Shown here: one piece after another, positions 18,654 through 26,263 of the stretch
Numbering within the stretch: position 1 is the first letter of the stretch
Layout: every line of letters begins with the position of its first letter
NCBI GenBank assembly: GCA_035627375.1
Contig: DASPLX010000063.1
Coordinates: forward strand, 1 to 42,396
Length of the DNA: 42,396 bases
Source: DASPLX01 sp035627375
GTDB taxonomy: Bacteria > Pseudomonadota > Gammaproteobacteria > Burkholderiales > Burkholderiaceae_D
Direction of reading: 5' to 3'
Notes under the pieces: generated by a model
Seen by the model: the letters and a program-made list of their open reading frames with translations, nothing else
What the model was told of the DNA's origin: nothing
Databases searched by the model: none
Program-made: the position numbers and the translations under genes

Positions 18654-19541
18654 ATGGGCCATCCCATAGGGCGCCGCATCGCTTGCCGGCTGGCGCTGGC
18701 CGCGCTGTGGACGCTGGCCGCGCCCATGGCCGCGCATGGCCAGGCAAAGGGATTGACGATCGCGGCCAATCCCAACTTGTCGCCGATCGAATTGCTCAAC
18801 AATTTCGGACCGCTGGCCAGGGCGCTCGAAAGGGAGCTCGGCGTCAAGGTCGATCTTGTCAGCGGCAAGGACTATGACGATACGATCAGGTTGTTGAAGA
18901 CCGGGCAGGCCGATATCGCCGGCACCGGCGCCTTCGGCTACGTCGGCGCCCACGACGAGTTCGGCGCCAAATTGATCGTGCGCTACGTGGAGGACGGCGG
19001 CGAATCCTATCGCGCGGTCATCATCGCAAGAGCGGATTCGAACATCGAGGGCGTCAAGGACCTCAGGGGAAAACGCTTCGCTTTCACCGATCCGAAATCG
19101 ACTTCCGGCTATCTGATGCCGTTGCTCGCGCTGCAGCAGCACGGGCTCGACGTCAAGGATCTCGGCCGGGTCGAATTCGTCAAGAAGCAGCCCAATTCCG
19201 CCATCGCGGTTTATACGCGCCAGGTCGACGCGGGCGCCATCGCGGACAACCAGCTCAACGAAAAATACGGGGTCAAGCTCGACGAGCTGAAGATCATCTG
19301 GAAGTCGCCGCCGATTCCGCATGGCGTCTGGATGGCGCGGCCTTCCATGCCGGACGACGAAGTGCGCCGGATCGCGCGGGCGATCCTGAAGGTGGCCCAG
19401 TCGGCAGAGGTGAAGGCCGCGCTGGCGCAAGCGTCGGTGCGCGGCTTTGCGGAGGGCCGGGACAGCGACTTCGACTTCGTGCGCTCGGCGCGCCAGTTGC
19501 TCGAGAAACTCGAGAAGCAGGAACGGAAGGATAAACCCTGA
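18654..19541 (+). CDS. PhnD-family periplasmic substrate-binding protein
   Basis: A 295-residue secreted protein (signal peptide to about residue 30, PMAAHGQA). The mature part has the PhnD-type type II binding-protein pattern: LTIAANPNLSPIELLNNFGPLARALERELG, the KTGQADIAGTGAFGYVGAH segment, VKDLRGKRFAFTDPKSTSGYLMP, and the C-terminal IPHGVWMARPSMPDDEV. The family binds phosphonate, phosphite or phosphate, but many members do not. GGAG at 18643-18646 supports the start. There are no ABC permease or ATPase genes beside it. It lies tail-to-tail, 7 bases apart, with a sensor kinase, which raises a sensory rather than transport role; that is inference. Confidence 0.85.
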   Translation: MGHPIGRRIACRLALAALWTLAAPMAAHGQAKGLTIAANPNLSPIELLNNFGPLARALERELGVKVDLVSGKDYDDTIRLLKTGQADIAGTGAFGYVGAHDEFGAKLIVRYVEDGGESYRAVIIARADSNIEGVKDLRGKRFAFTDPKSTSGYLMPLLALQQHGLDVKDLGRVEFVKKQPNSAIAVYTRQVDAGAIADNQLNEKYGVKLDELKIIWKSPPIPHGVWMARPSMPDDEVRRIARAILKVAQSAEVKAALAQASVRGFAEGRDSDFDFVRSARQLLEKLEKQERKDKP

Positions 19542-19548
19542 ATCGCCC

Positions 19549-21525
19549 TTATTCGTCTGCGTCGGCCCGGCATCTCGCGACGCAGGGCAGGGTCAGGACA
19601 ACCGTGGTGCCCTGGCCGGGTATGCTGTCGACGTCGATCGTGCCTCCCAGAAGGGCGGTGACCGTGTTGTGGACGATGTGCAGGCCGAGCCCGGAATGCC
19701 CGGTGCCGCGCCGTGTCGTGTAGAACGGATCGAGCACGTGCGGCAGCGTTTCCCGCGGGATGCCGCAGCCGTCGTCGGCGACGACGATTTCGACCCGCCG
19801 CTCCGCCAGCGCACGCACGCGCACCGATAGCCGGCCGCCGACGCCGGGGGCGAATGCGTGCTCGCGCGCGTTGTCGGCCAGCGCGGTCAGCACTTGGGCC
19901 AGCAAGCCGGGATAACTGACCATTTCGGCTTCCGATTCGACGGCGACATCCACCGCGACGCCGTCCGGGCCGAGCGTCGCGGCGGCGACGGCCATCACGT
20001 CGCGCACGTGTTCGCCGACGCGAAAGCGGCGCTGCTGTTCCTGCGCTTGATCCGCCGCCACCTGCTTGAACTGCGCGACCAGATGGCCGACGCGATGCGC
20101 ATTGCGCACGATGATGTCGCTTGCGCCCTTGCATTCGCCGATGGCGCGGTGCAGGCGCGAGCGGGTCAGGAGTCCTGCCGCTTCGGATTCCGCGAGCTCG
20201 CTCAGCCTGTCGCTCAGCGATGACGTCGTCATGAGGATGTTGCCGACCGGCGTATTCAATTCATGGGCGACGCCTGCCACCAGGCGCCCCAGCGAGGCGA
20301 GTTTCTCCGTTTGAATCAATTGCGCCTGGGTCGCATGCAGGCGCGCCAGAGATTCCTGCAGGGCGTCGGAGCGCTGCATGAGCGCCTGCTCGGCCGCCTT
20401 GCGCGCGGTGATGTCCTGGTAGACCCAGATGCTGCCTTTGCTCAAGTCGTCCGGATCGATGGCTTTGCCGTGGTAGCTGCACCAGACCGGCGAGCCGTCC
20501 TTGCGGCGGAATTCCCATTCGCCGATGGCGGCCTGGCCGGCCGTGATCAGCGGGTAGACCTGGGCGCCATGCTCGCGATGCGATTCGTCGGACGGGTAGT
20601 AGATGCGTGTCGGGCTGCCTTGCAGGGCGTCGACCTCGTAGCCCAGCAGTTCCGCCCAGCCGCGATTGCAGCGGCGGATGATCCGATTGTGCACGAACTG
20701 GATGCCGGCCAACGCATTGTCGAGAATGATCTGCTGTTCCTGCACGCTCAATTCGAGCGCGGCGGTGCGATCGATCACCCGCTGTTCCAGTTCGGTGTTG
20801 AATTCCCGGAGCGCCTCGATGCGCCGTTCGACCTCATGTCCCATGCGGTTGACGGCGCGGGCAAGATCGGCGACTTCGTCGCCGCCGGTCTCCGGCAGCC
20901 GGATCGTATAGTCGCCGTCGCCGATCGCGCGGCTGGCCGCCGCGGCGTCTTGCAGATGCCGCGTCAGCCATACGCCGATGGCGCCGAGCAGCAGCACGGA
21001 GAGCGCGATCTCGATGGCGGCGATCAGCAGACCCTGGCGCACCAGGGCCGAACGCGCTTCGGCCACGATGCGCGTCGACAAGCCCAGGCGCATCGTACCC
21101 AGTCGGCGGCCGGCCAGCGCGATAGGCTTCTCGACATGGAACACGCCTTCGCGCATGGCTTCGGCGATGTTGCTGCTGAGGGCGGGCATGGGCGCCTCGA
21201 AAGGCATGCCCGCGCGCGCGACCCAATGCCCGCTGGCATCGGCGATGCCGACATACACCAGCTCACGGTTCTTTTCGCTGACGGTCGCCGATAGAAAATC
21301 CTGCAGGCTCGCATAGTCGCGCTGCAGGATATACGGCGCGGCCGCCGCGTTGAGCATCGGCACCGCCTGGGCGAGAGCCGCGTCGATGCTGGCGTCGGCG
21401 GCTTCGTCGATCAGGCGCACCGAATTAGCGATCAGTATGCCGAGCAGGCTGACCTCGACCAGGACGCTGGCGACGATCAGTCGAAAGCGCAACGAACCGG
21501 GACGAAGGCGCGACAGGACATTCAT
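19549..21525 (-). CDS. Membrane sensor histidine kinase, HAMP-PAS-HisKA-HATPase
   Basis: A 658-residue kinase. Two membrane segments (about residues 14-33 and 166-186) flank a periplasmic domain of about 130 residues. Next come a HAMP region (about 187-235, QDAAAASRAIGDGDYTIRL), a helical linker with NTELEQRVIDRTAALE, a PAS domain (about 262-375, with FVHNRIIRRCNRGWAELLGY and WVYQDITARK), a HisKA domain with phospho-acceptor His421 in GVAHELNTPVGN, and an ATPase domain (DNAREHAF, DDGCGIP, HSGLGLHIV). No receiver domain and no adjacent regulator gene are present, so it is an orphan kinase. A TTG at 21546 could add seven residues; neither start has a clear ribosome site. The HisKA/ATPase core resembles that of the REC-kinase at 36855-38087. 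Confidence 0.9.
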   Translation of the reverse strand: MNVLSRLRPGSLRFRLIVASVLVEVSLLGILIANSVRLIDEAADASIDAALAQAVPMLNAAAAPYILQRDYASLQDFLSATVSEKNRELVYVGIADASGHWVARAGMPFEAPMPALSSNIAEAMREGVFHVEKPIALAGRRLGTMRLGLSTRIVAEARSALVRQGLLIAAIEIALSVLLLGAIGVWLTRHLQDAAAASRAIGDGDYTIRLPETGGDEVADLARAVNRMGHEVERRIEALREFNTELEQRVIDRTAALELSVQEQQIILDNALAGIQFVHNRIIRRCNRGWAELLGYEVDALQGSPTRIYYPSDESHREHGAQVYPLITAGQAAIGEWEFRRKDGSPVWCSYHGKAIDPDDLSKGSIWVYQDITARKAAEQALMQRSDALQESLARLHATQAQLIQTEKLASLGRLVAGVAHELNTPVGNILMTTSSLSDRLSELAESEAAGLLTRSRLHRAIGECKGASDIIVRNAHRVGHLVAQFKQVAADQAQEQQRRFRVGEHVRDVMAVAAATLGPDGVAVDVAVESEAEMVSYPGLLAQVLTALADNAREHAFAPGVGGRLSVRVRALAERRVEIVVADDGCGIPRETLPHVLDPFYTTRRGTGHSGLGLHIVHNTVTALLGGTIDVDSIPGQGTTVVLTLPCVARCRADADE

Positions 21526-21622
21526 GGAAGAGGATGCTACTCGCAATTTTCCGAAAGTAGAAATCGCGATGCGGCCGAAGTCCGCAATGCGCCGATCGGC
21601 GGTCGGTACAGGAAGCGGGGCC

Positions 21623-22486
21623 CTAGTCGCCGAAAAATTCCCGCATCAGGAAGGCCTCCAGTTCGGCGTTGTCTTCCGGGCGCGCCGACTTCACGATCAC
21701 GCGGCCCAAGCGATGCGACTCCCAGTTGAAGTCGCCGGTATAGTGCGTGCGTATCAGCTGGATCATGCGGCGGACGATGGCGAGTTCCACATTGCCGCCG
21801 GGCCCGGCGTCCACTTCGAACGATTGGTGGCTCGAATTGCGGGCTCCAGGCGTCCAGCCTCGGAAGACGAACGTGGCGGTGCGCACTCCTTTGTGGGTGA
21901 CCTGGAAGATGCCGCCGGTGCCGTCGCGCTTGCTATGCAAATTGCGTTGGATATTCGCCATGGCGATCTCGCCGGCCGTCGGTCCGCGGCCGGCCGCCGC
22001 CGCTTCCGCATTTTCGCGGGAGATCGCTTCTTCCTCGCGGCGCCGGCGTTCGCGCGCGGCGTTGATCATGGCGCTCATGTCGATGGCCGGCGCGATCTCC
22101 GGCGGTGCGGCAGGCGCGGGCGTCGCTTGCGGCGGCGGAGAAGCCGCCTCCGGTTTGGGAATCGCGATCACTTTCGGGCGCTGGCGCTCGGGGCGCGGCT
22201 TGGGACGGGCGGATGGGAGCGGCGGTGGCGGCGGACTGGTCCGCGGCAACTGGGCAAGCCTGACCGTGAGCGGCTCCGGCTGGCCGCCGGAATCGAGCGG
22301 TGTCTCGGTACGATAGTGAAAGGTCAAGGCGAGCAGCAAGACGTGAGTCAGCGCCGACAGGCCGATTCCGAGCCCCAGGGTGCGCCGCTGGCGCGATGCC
22401 GGATCGGCATGGGCGCGAGTCCAAACGGCGAACATGCTGGCGGGGTAGGCGGCCAGCGACGGCAGGTTCGGCGGCGTTTGATTCAT
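21623..22486 (-). CDS. TonB-like, Pro-rich single-span envelope protein
   Basis: A 287-residue protein of unknown function. A cytoplasmic N-terminus of about 35 residues is followed by one membrane segment (LGLGIGLSALTHVLLLALTF, about 36-55), a long Pro-rich linker (PPPPPLPSARPKPRPERQRP and further), a charged helix (RERRRREEEAISRENAEAAA), then a globular C-terminal domain (about 190-287, FQVTHKGVRTATFVFRGW to EAFLMREFFGD). This is the layout of TonB/TolA-type energy transducers, but the C-terminal domain is not a TonB domain I recognise and no exbB/exbD lies nearby. The start at 22486 puts the membrane segment in place; an in-frame extension to 22591 looks non-coding. It is 97 bases upstream of the sensor kinase on the same strand. 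Confidence 0.7.
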   Translation of the reverse strand: MNQTPPNLPSLAAYPASMFAVWTRAHADPASRQRRTLGLGIGLSALTHVLLLALTFHYRTETPLDSGGQPEPLTVRLAQLPRTSPPPPPLPSARPKPRPERQRPKVIAIPKPEAASPPPQATPAPAAPPEIAPAIDMSAMINAARERRRREEEAISRENAEAAAAGRGPTAGEIAMANIQRNLHSKRDGTGGIFQVTHKGVRTATFVFRGWTPGARNSSHQSFEVDAGPGGNVELAIVRRMIQLIRTHYTGDFNWESHRLGRVIVKSARPEDNAELEAFLMREFFGD

Positions 22487-22804
22487 CGAGCTTGCGGCAA
22501 ATGGATTTCGTCGAATTCGCAAGTGTAACGCTCTTGCGGCGCGAGGACGGGAAATGCCGGGCGGAGATGGCCCGGATTGGAGCTCGCGCAAAGCCGTCCG
22601 TACCGATCCGGCGATCCGCCGTCGGCACGGGCGCCGATCTGAACAAACGCAACTCGACGCCGCGCCGCATTTCTTTCGCGTTCCCTTCTCTCCGGCACCG
22701 CATTGTCGTTGGCTCCGCGCCCAATCATGGGCGCCGCGCTTCCTCGCTATCGGCCGGACGACGCTGGCTTGAGATTTTCTATATTTCTCGGTGGAATCAA
22801 TATG

Positions 22805-22817
22805 GTAGTCAAATTAC
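22805..22817. promoter_or_regulatory. Second copy of the palindromic operator-like site
   Basis: GTAGTCAAATTAC matches the perfect palindrome at 22979-22991 in 11 of 13 positions; centres are 174 bp apart. The pair could act as main and auxiliary operators for DNA looping. Confidence 0.4.
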
Positions 22818-22966
22818 TTAATTTTGCTTCTTGGATCGAACGCTTCGAATATTCCATTTACCAAGGAAGGAACCGAGAAATCCTCCAATAGCAGAAAATT
22901 CAAGAGGAATGCAAGCAATAGTGCGCCAAAAACTATTGTGGAATATCAGTAAATCAAAATATTTTA

Positions 22967-22994
22967 TTGACAAGCTTTGTAGTTAAACTACCAT
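22967..22994 (+). promoter_or_regulatory. Sigma-70 promoter of the CGTase gene
   Basis: A consensus TTGACA (22967-22972), 16-base spacer and TACCAT (22989-22994; four of six). Transcription would start near 23001, giving a leader of about 165 bases. Confidence 0.6.
22979..22991. promoter_or_regulatory. Operator-like palindrome inside the CGTase promoter
   Basis: GTAGTT-A-AACTAC is a perfect 13-bp palindrome filling most of the spacer and the edge of the -10 element, a position typical for a repressor. Its form resembles sites of LacI-family sugar regulators; the regulator gene is not in the window. Confidence 0.55.
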
Positions 22995-23166
22995 AACGAA
23001 CGTTGCGATCGTTTCGTGTTACGGAATATACGAGGGGCGAAGAGACGATCCGCACGCCCGTATGACTGCAAGGCTGTTCGGTAGGTGGTCGGAATCACCG
23101 CCATGTCGGCACGGTCGCAATGCGCTGCATGGCTCGTAAAAGAAGAATCACTTTCAGGAGACAAGT

Positions 23167-25305
23167 ATGCGATTTTCGAAAGTAGCGGCGGGATTGGCGG
23201 CGTTCGCCTTCCTGTTTGGACTCGGGTTGCCGGCGCATGCGGTGCCGGACACGAGCGTCACCAACAAGCAAAACTTCAGCACCGATGTCGTCTATCAGAT
23301 CGTCACCGACCGCCTGGTCGACGGCAATCCGGCGAACAACCCGGGCGGGGCGGCATTCAGCGCGGATTGCTCGCAGAAGAAGCTCTACTGCGGCGGCGAC
23401 TGGAAAGGCATTACGAACAAGATCAACGACGGTTACCTGACCGGGATGGGCATCACGGCGATCTGGATTTCGCAGCCGGTCGAGAACATCACCGCGATCA
23501 TCAATTATTCGGGCACCAACAGCACCGCCTATCACGGTTACTGGGCGCGCGACTTCAAGAAGCCGAATCTCGCCTACGGCAGCTTCACCGACTTCACCAA
23601 CCTGATCGCCGCCGCGCATGCGAAGAACATCAAGGTGATCATCGATTTCGCGCCGAACCATACGTCGCCGGCATCGCAGGCCGACGCCGGTTTCGCCGAA
23701 AACGGCCGGCTCTATGACAACGGCACGCTGCTGTCGGGCTATACCAGCGATCCGAACGGGTATTTCCATCACAACGGCGGCACCGATTTCTCGACCCTGG
23801 AAAGCGGCATCTATCGTAACCTGTTCGATCTGGCCGATCTGAACCATAACCACGCGACGATCGATACCTACTTCAAGAACGCGATCAAGGCCTGGCTCGA
23901 TCTCGGCATCGACGGCATCCGCTGGGATGCGGTCAAGCACATGCCCTTCGGTTGGCAGAAGAGCATGATGGCCTATATCAACGGCTACAAGCCGGTGTTC
24001 TCGTTCGGCGAGTGGTTCCTCGGCACCGACGAAGTCGATCCGAACAACCATGCCTTCGCCAACAAGAGCGGCATGAGCCTGCTCGACTTCCAGTTCGGCC
24101 AGAAAGTGCGGCAGGTGTTCAAGGCCGGCACCCACGACATGACCAGCCTGCATCAGATGATCACCGACACCGCGTCGCAGTATGCGCAGGTGAACGACCA
24201 GGTCACCTTCATCGACAACCACGACATGGACCGCTTCCATGTCGTCGGCGCGAATCAGCGCAAGCTGGAACAGGCGCTCGCCTTCACGCTCACCGCGCGC
24301 GGCGTGCCGGCGATCTATTACGGTACCGAGCAATACATGACCGGCGTCGGCGATCCGAACAACCGCGCCAAGATGACCTCGTTCTCGACGACGACGACGG
24401 CTTACAAGCTGATCTCCAAGCTGGCTCCGCTGCGCAAGTCGAATCCGGCGCTGGCTTACGGCACCACGCAGCAGCGCTGGCTCAGCAGCAATGTCTACAT
24501 CTACGAGCGTCAGTTCGGGCCGAACATCGTCGTGGTCGCGATCAACCGCGATCTGGTGAATTCGACGCCGATCTCCGGCTTTTTCACGGCGCTTCCCGCG
24601 GGCAGCTACACCGACGTGCTTGCCGGCCTGGGCCTGAACGGCAACAACATCACCGTCAATGCGGGCGGCGGCGTCTCCAACTTCACGCTGGCGGCCGGCG
24701 CGATCGCCGTGTGGCAGCGTACCGCCGCGACTTCCACGCCGACCATCGGCCATGTCGGCCCGATGATGGCGCGCGCCGGCAACACGATCACGATCGACGG
24801 CCGCGGCTTCGGTGCGACGAAGGGCACGGTGTTCTTCGGTGCGACGGCTGTGACGGGCGCCAACATCCTGTCGTGGGAGGATTCCCAGGTCAAGGTGCTG
24901 GTGCCGAACATCGCCGCGGGCAATTACAACGTCAGCGTCAGGAACGCGGGCCTGGTGACCAGCGGCACCTATAACGGCTTCCAGTTGCTGAGCGGCGCCC
25001 AGGTCACGGTGCGGTTCGTCGTCAACAACGCCTTCACCGCGCTTGGCGAGAACGTCTATCTGACCGGCGACAAGTTCGAGCTGACCAACTGGAGCACCTC
25101 GGCGCCGATCGGTCCGCTGTTCAACCAGGTGGTGCATGCCTATCCGACCTGGTACTACGACGTCAGCGTGCCGGCATCGACGACCATCCAGTTCAAGTTC
25201 ATCAAGAAGAACGGCGGCGCCGTCACCTGGGAAGGCGGCAGCAATCACACATTCACGACGCCGGCCAGCGGCACGGCGACCGTCAACGTGAACTGGCAGC
25301 CGTAA
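23167..25305 (+). CDS. cgt: Secreted cyclodextrin glucanotransferase (CGTase, GH13)
   Basis: A 712-residue precursor with a 25-residue signal peptide (GLGLPAHA-VPD) and a 687-residue mature enzyme, against 686 in Bacillus circulans CGTase as I recall it. In mature numbering the catalytic residues fall exactly where they do there: Asp229 (IRWDAVKHM), Glu257 (FGEWFLG) and Asp328 (IDNHDMDRF). Phe195 (NLFDLADLNHN) and Phe259, the aromatic residues marking cyclisation, argue for a CGTase, not an amylase. The domains are the A/B barrel (1-400), C, the IPT/TIG domain D starting TPTIGHVGPMMARAG, and the starch-binding CBM20 domain E ending ATVNVNWQP. It cleaves starch outside the cell into cyclodextrins. 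AGGAG at 23156-23160 sets the start. The closeness to Gram-positive enzymes suggests gene transfer; codon use is already GC-rich. Confidence 0.95.
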   Translation: MRFSKVAAGLAAFAFLFGLGLPAHAVPDTSVTNKQNFSTDVVYQIVTDRLVDGNPANNPGGAAFSADCSQKKLYCGGDWKGITNKINDGYLTGMGITAIWISQPVENITAIINYSGTNSTAYHGYWARDFKKPNLAYGSFTDFTNLIAAAHAKNIKVIIDFAPNHTSPASQADAGFAENGRLYDNGTLLSGYTSDPNGYFHHNGGTDFSTLESGIYRNLFDLADLNHNHATIDTYFKNAIKAWLDLGIDGIRWDAVKHMPFGWQKSMMAYINGYKPVFSFGEWFLGTDEVDPNNHAFANKSGMSLLDFQFGQKVRQVFKAGTHDMTSLHQMITDTASQYAQVNDQVTFIDNHDMDRFHVVGANQRKLEQALAFTLTARGVPAIYYGTEQYMTGVGDPNNRAKMTSFSTTTTAYKLISKLAPLRKSNPALAYGTTQQRWLSSNVYIYERQFGPNIVVVAINRDLVNSTPISGFFTALPAGSYTDVLAGLGLNGNNITVNAGGGVSNFTLAAGAIAVWQRTAATSTPTIGHVGPMMARAGNTITIDGRGFGATKGTVFFGATAVTGANILSWEDSQVKVLVPNIAAGNYNVSVRNAGLVTSGTYNGFQLLSGAQVTVRFVVNNAFTALGENVYLTGDKFELTNWSTSAPIGPLFNQVVHAYPTWYYDVSVPASTTIQFKFIKKNGGAVTWEGGSNHTFTTPASGTATVNVNWQP

Positions 25306-25336
25306 GAGCTGGAAGAATCAGGCAGGAGGAGACAGG

Positions 25337-25369
25337 AACCCGGCAGCGCCGCGCGCTGCCGGGTTTTTT
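25337..25369 (+). terminator. Terminator of the CGTase gene
   Basis: Perfect 11-bp stem CCCGGCAGCGC (25339-25349) / GCGCTGCCGGG (25353-25363), 3-base loop, then six T (25364-25369). Confidence 0.95.
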
Positions 25370-25820
25370 ATCGCTCGCAGTCGCGTACGTAGCGGATATC
25401 CCATTCTTCCTCGGCGACCTTGCGGAAGCCGTGCCGCGCATAGAAGCGATTCGAATCGCTGCCCTTGAGCGCGCCGACCCGGATCGGCAGTCCGCGCTCG
25501 TCCGCCTCTTCGAATATGCGCTCGAGAACCGCCGTCCCGATGCCGCGTCCCTGGAAGCCGGGGCGAATGTAAAGGTGATCGAGCAGCAGATCCCCATCCA
25601 CGGGGCGTACGGCGACAAAACCGACATGCTTTCCAGCGACGGCGATGCGGCGCGTATGCTGCGGCGAAAAGCTGCCGCGGAACCGTTCGCGCGCCCGGTC
25701 CGGATCGAAGCGGCCGATGCGTTCCAGGCTTTCCCTCATTGCTTCGATGCGCAGGGCAAGCAGTTGCTCGAAATCGGATTCGGCAACCGCCTCCAGCGAG
25801 AAATTCCTGATGTCGTGCAT
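25368..25820 (-). CDS. GNAT family N-acetyltransferase
   Basis: A 150-residue cytoplasmic GNAT protein. The acetyl-CoA binding motif A is clear: DHLYIRPGFQGRGIGTAVLERIF (R/Q-x-x-G-x-G/A is QGRGIG at about residues 89-94), followed by the motif B region NRFYARHGFRKV. The acceptor substrate is unknown. GGGGGAGG immediately upstream of the ATG (complement of 25827-25834) is an unusually strong ribosome site. Its start lies 3 bases after the stop of the next GNAT gene, so argD-type, GNAT and GNAT form one minus-strand operon. The stop codon overlaps the CGTase terminator. Confidence 0.88.
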   Translation of the reverse strand: MHDIRNFSLEAVAESDFEQLLALRIEAMRESLERIGRFDPDRARERFRGSFSPQHTRRIAVAGKHVGFVAVRPVDGDLLLDHLYIRPGFQGRGIGTAVLERIFEEADERGLPIRVGALKGSDSNRFYARHGFRKVAEEEWDIRYVRDCER

Positions 25821-25823
25821 GCG

Positions 25824-26249
25824 CTACCTCCCCCGGTAGATGTCGGGAAAATGCCGCTCCATGTGCGTTTGCGGCTTCGACAGCGGCGTCCATCCGAATT
25901 TCTCGTACAGACCGGCGGCCGTGCTGGTGATCAGGTTGAAGCGGCGCAGTCCCTGGATATCCGGATGCGCGAGGACGGCATCCATCAGCAGGCGCGAGAT
26001 ACCCCGGCCGCGATGGGAAGACAGCGTGAATACGTCGCACAGGTAGGCGTAGGTCGCGCGATCCGTGACGACGCGCGCGAAGCCGACTTGCGTCCCGTCT
26101 TCATAGGCGCCGAAGCAGAGCGAATGGCGGATCGCCTTTTCCACGACGGCGAAGGGAATGCCCTGGGCCCAGGTCGATTCCCCCGCAAGAAAGCGATGGA
26201 TCAGCGGAACGTCGAGCAACGAGTGATCGTCGGAGATCGTGATCGTCAT
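25824..26249 (-). CDS. GNAT family N-acetyltransferase
   Basis: A 141-residue GNAT protein starting MTITISDDHSLLDV. Motif A is LCDVFTLSSHRGRGISRLLMDAVLAH with HRGRGIS (about residues 78-84), and the C-terminal GLYEKFGWTPLSKPQTHMER is typical of the small single-domain GNATs that begin with a helix-sheet N-terminus. AGGAGG (complement of 26259-26264) selects the ATG at 26249 over an upstream frame extension to 26306. The aminotransferase gene ends 14 bases upstream, so its stop (26264-26266) overlaps this ribosome site and translation is probably coupled. An N-acetyltransferase beside an ArgD-type aminotransferase could act on a related amino acid; that is only suggestive. Confidence 0.87.
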   Translation of the reverse strand: MTITISDDHSLLDVPLIHRFLAGESTWAQGIPFAVVEKAIRHSLCFGAYEDGTQVGFARVVTDRATYAYLCDVFTLSSHRGRGISRLLMDAVLAHPDIQGLRRFNLITSTAAGLYEKFGWTPLSKPQTHMERHFPDIYRGR

Positions 26250-26263
26250 GGCGGCAGTCCTCC

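Larger units (their letters stand above)
22487..23166. other. Long intergenic region, AT-rich in its second half
   Basis: No convincing gene is present. About 22487-22760 is GC-rich without recognisable signals. From about 22770 to 23060 the sequence becomes strikingly AT-rich compared with everything else in the window, and it carries the CGTase promoter (22967-22994) and two related palindromes (22805-22817, 22979-22991). Confidence 0.6.

Noticed and set aside
21623..22486. Annotation as TonB
   Set aside because: The layout is TonB-like, but the C-terminal domain does not show the TonB pattern and exbB/exbD are absent.
23095..25248. 717-codon minus-strand frame opposite the CGTase gene
   Set aside because: The plus-strand CGTase is certain; the antisense frame is a by-product of GC-rich third positions.
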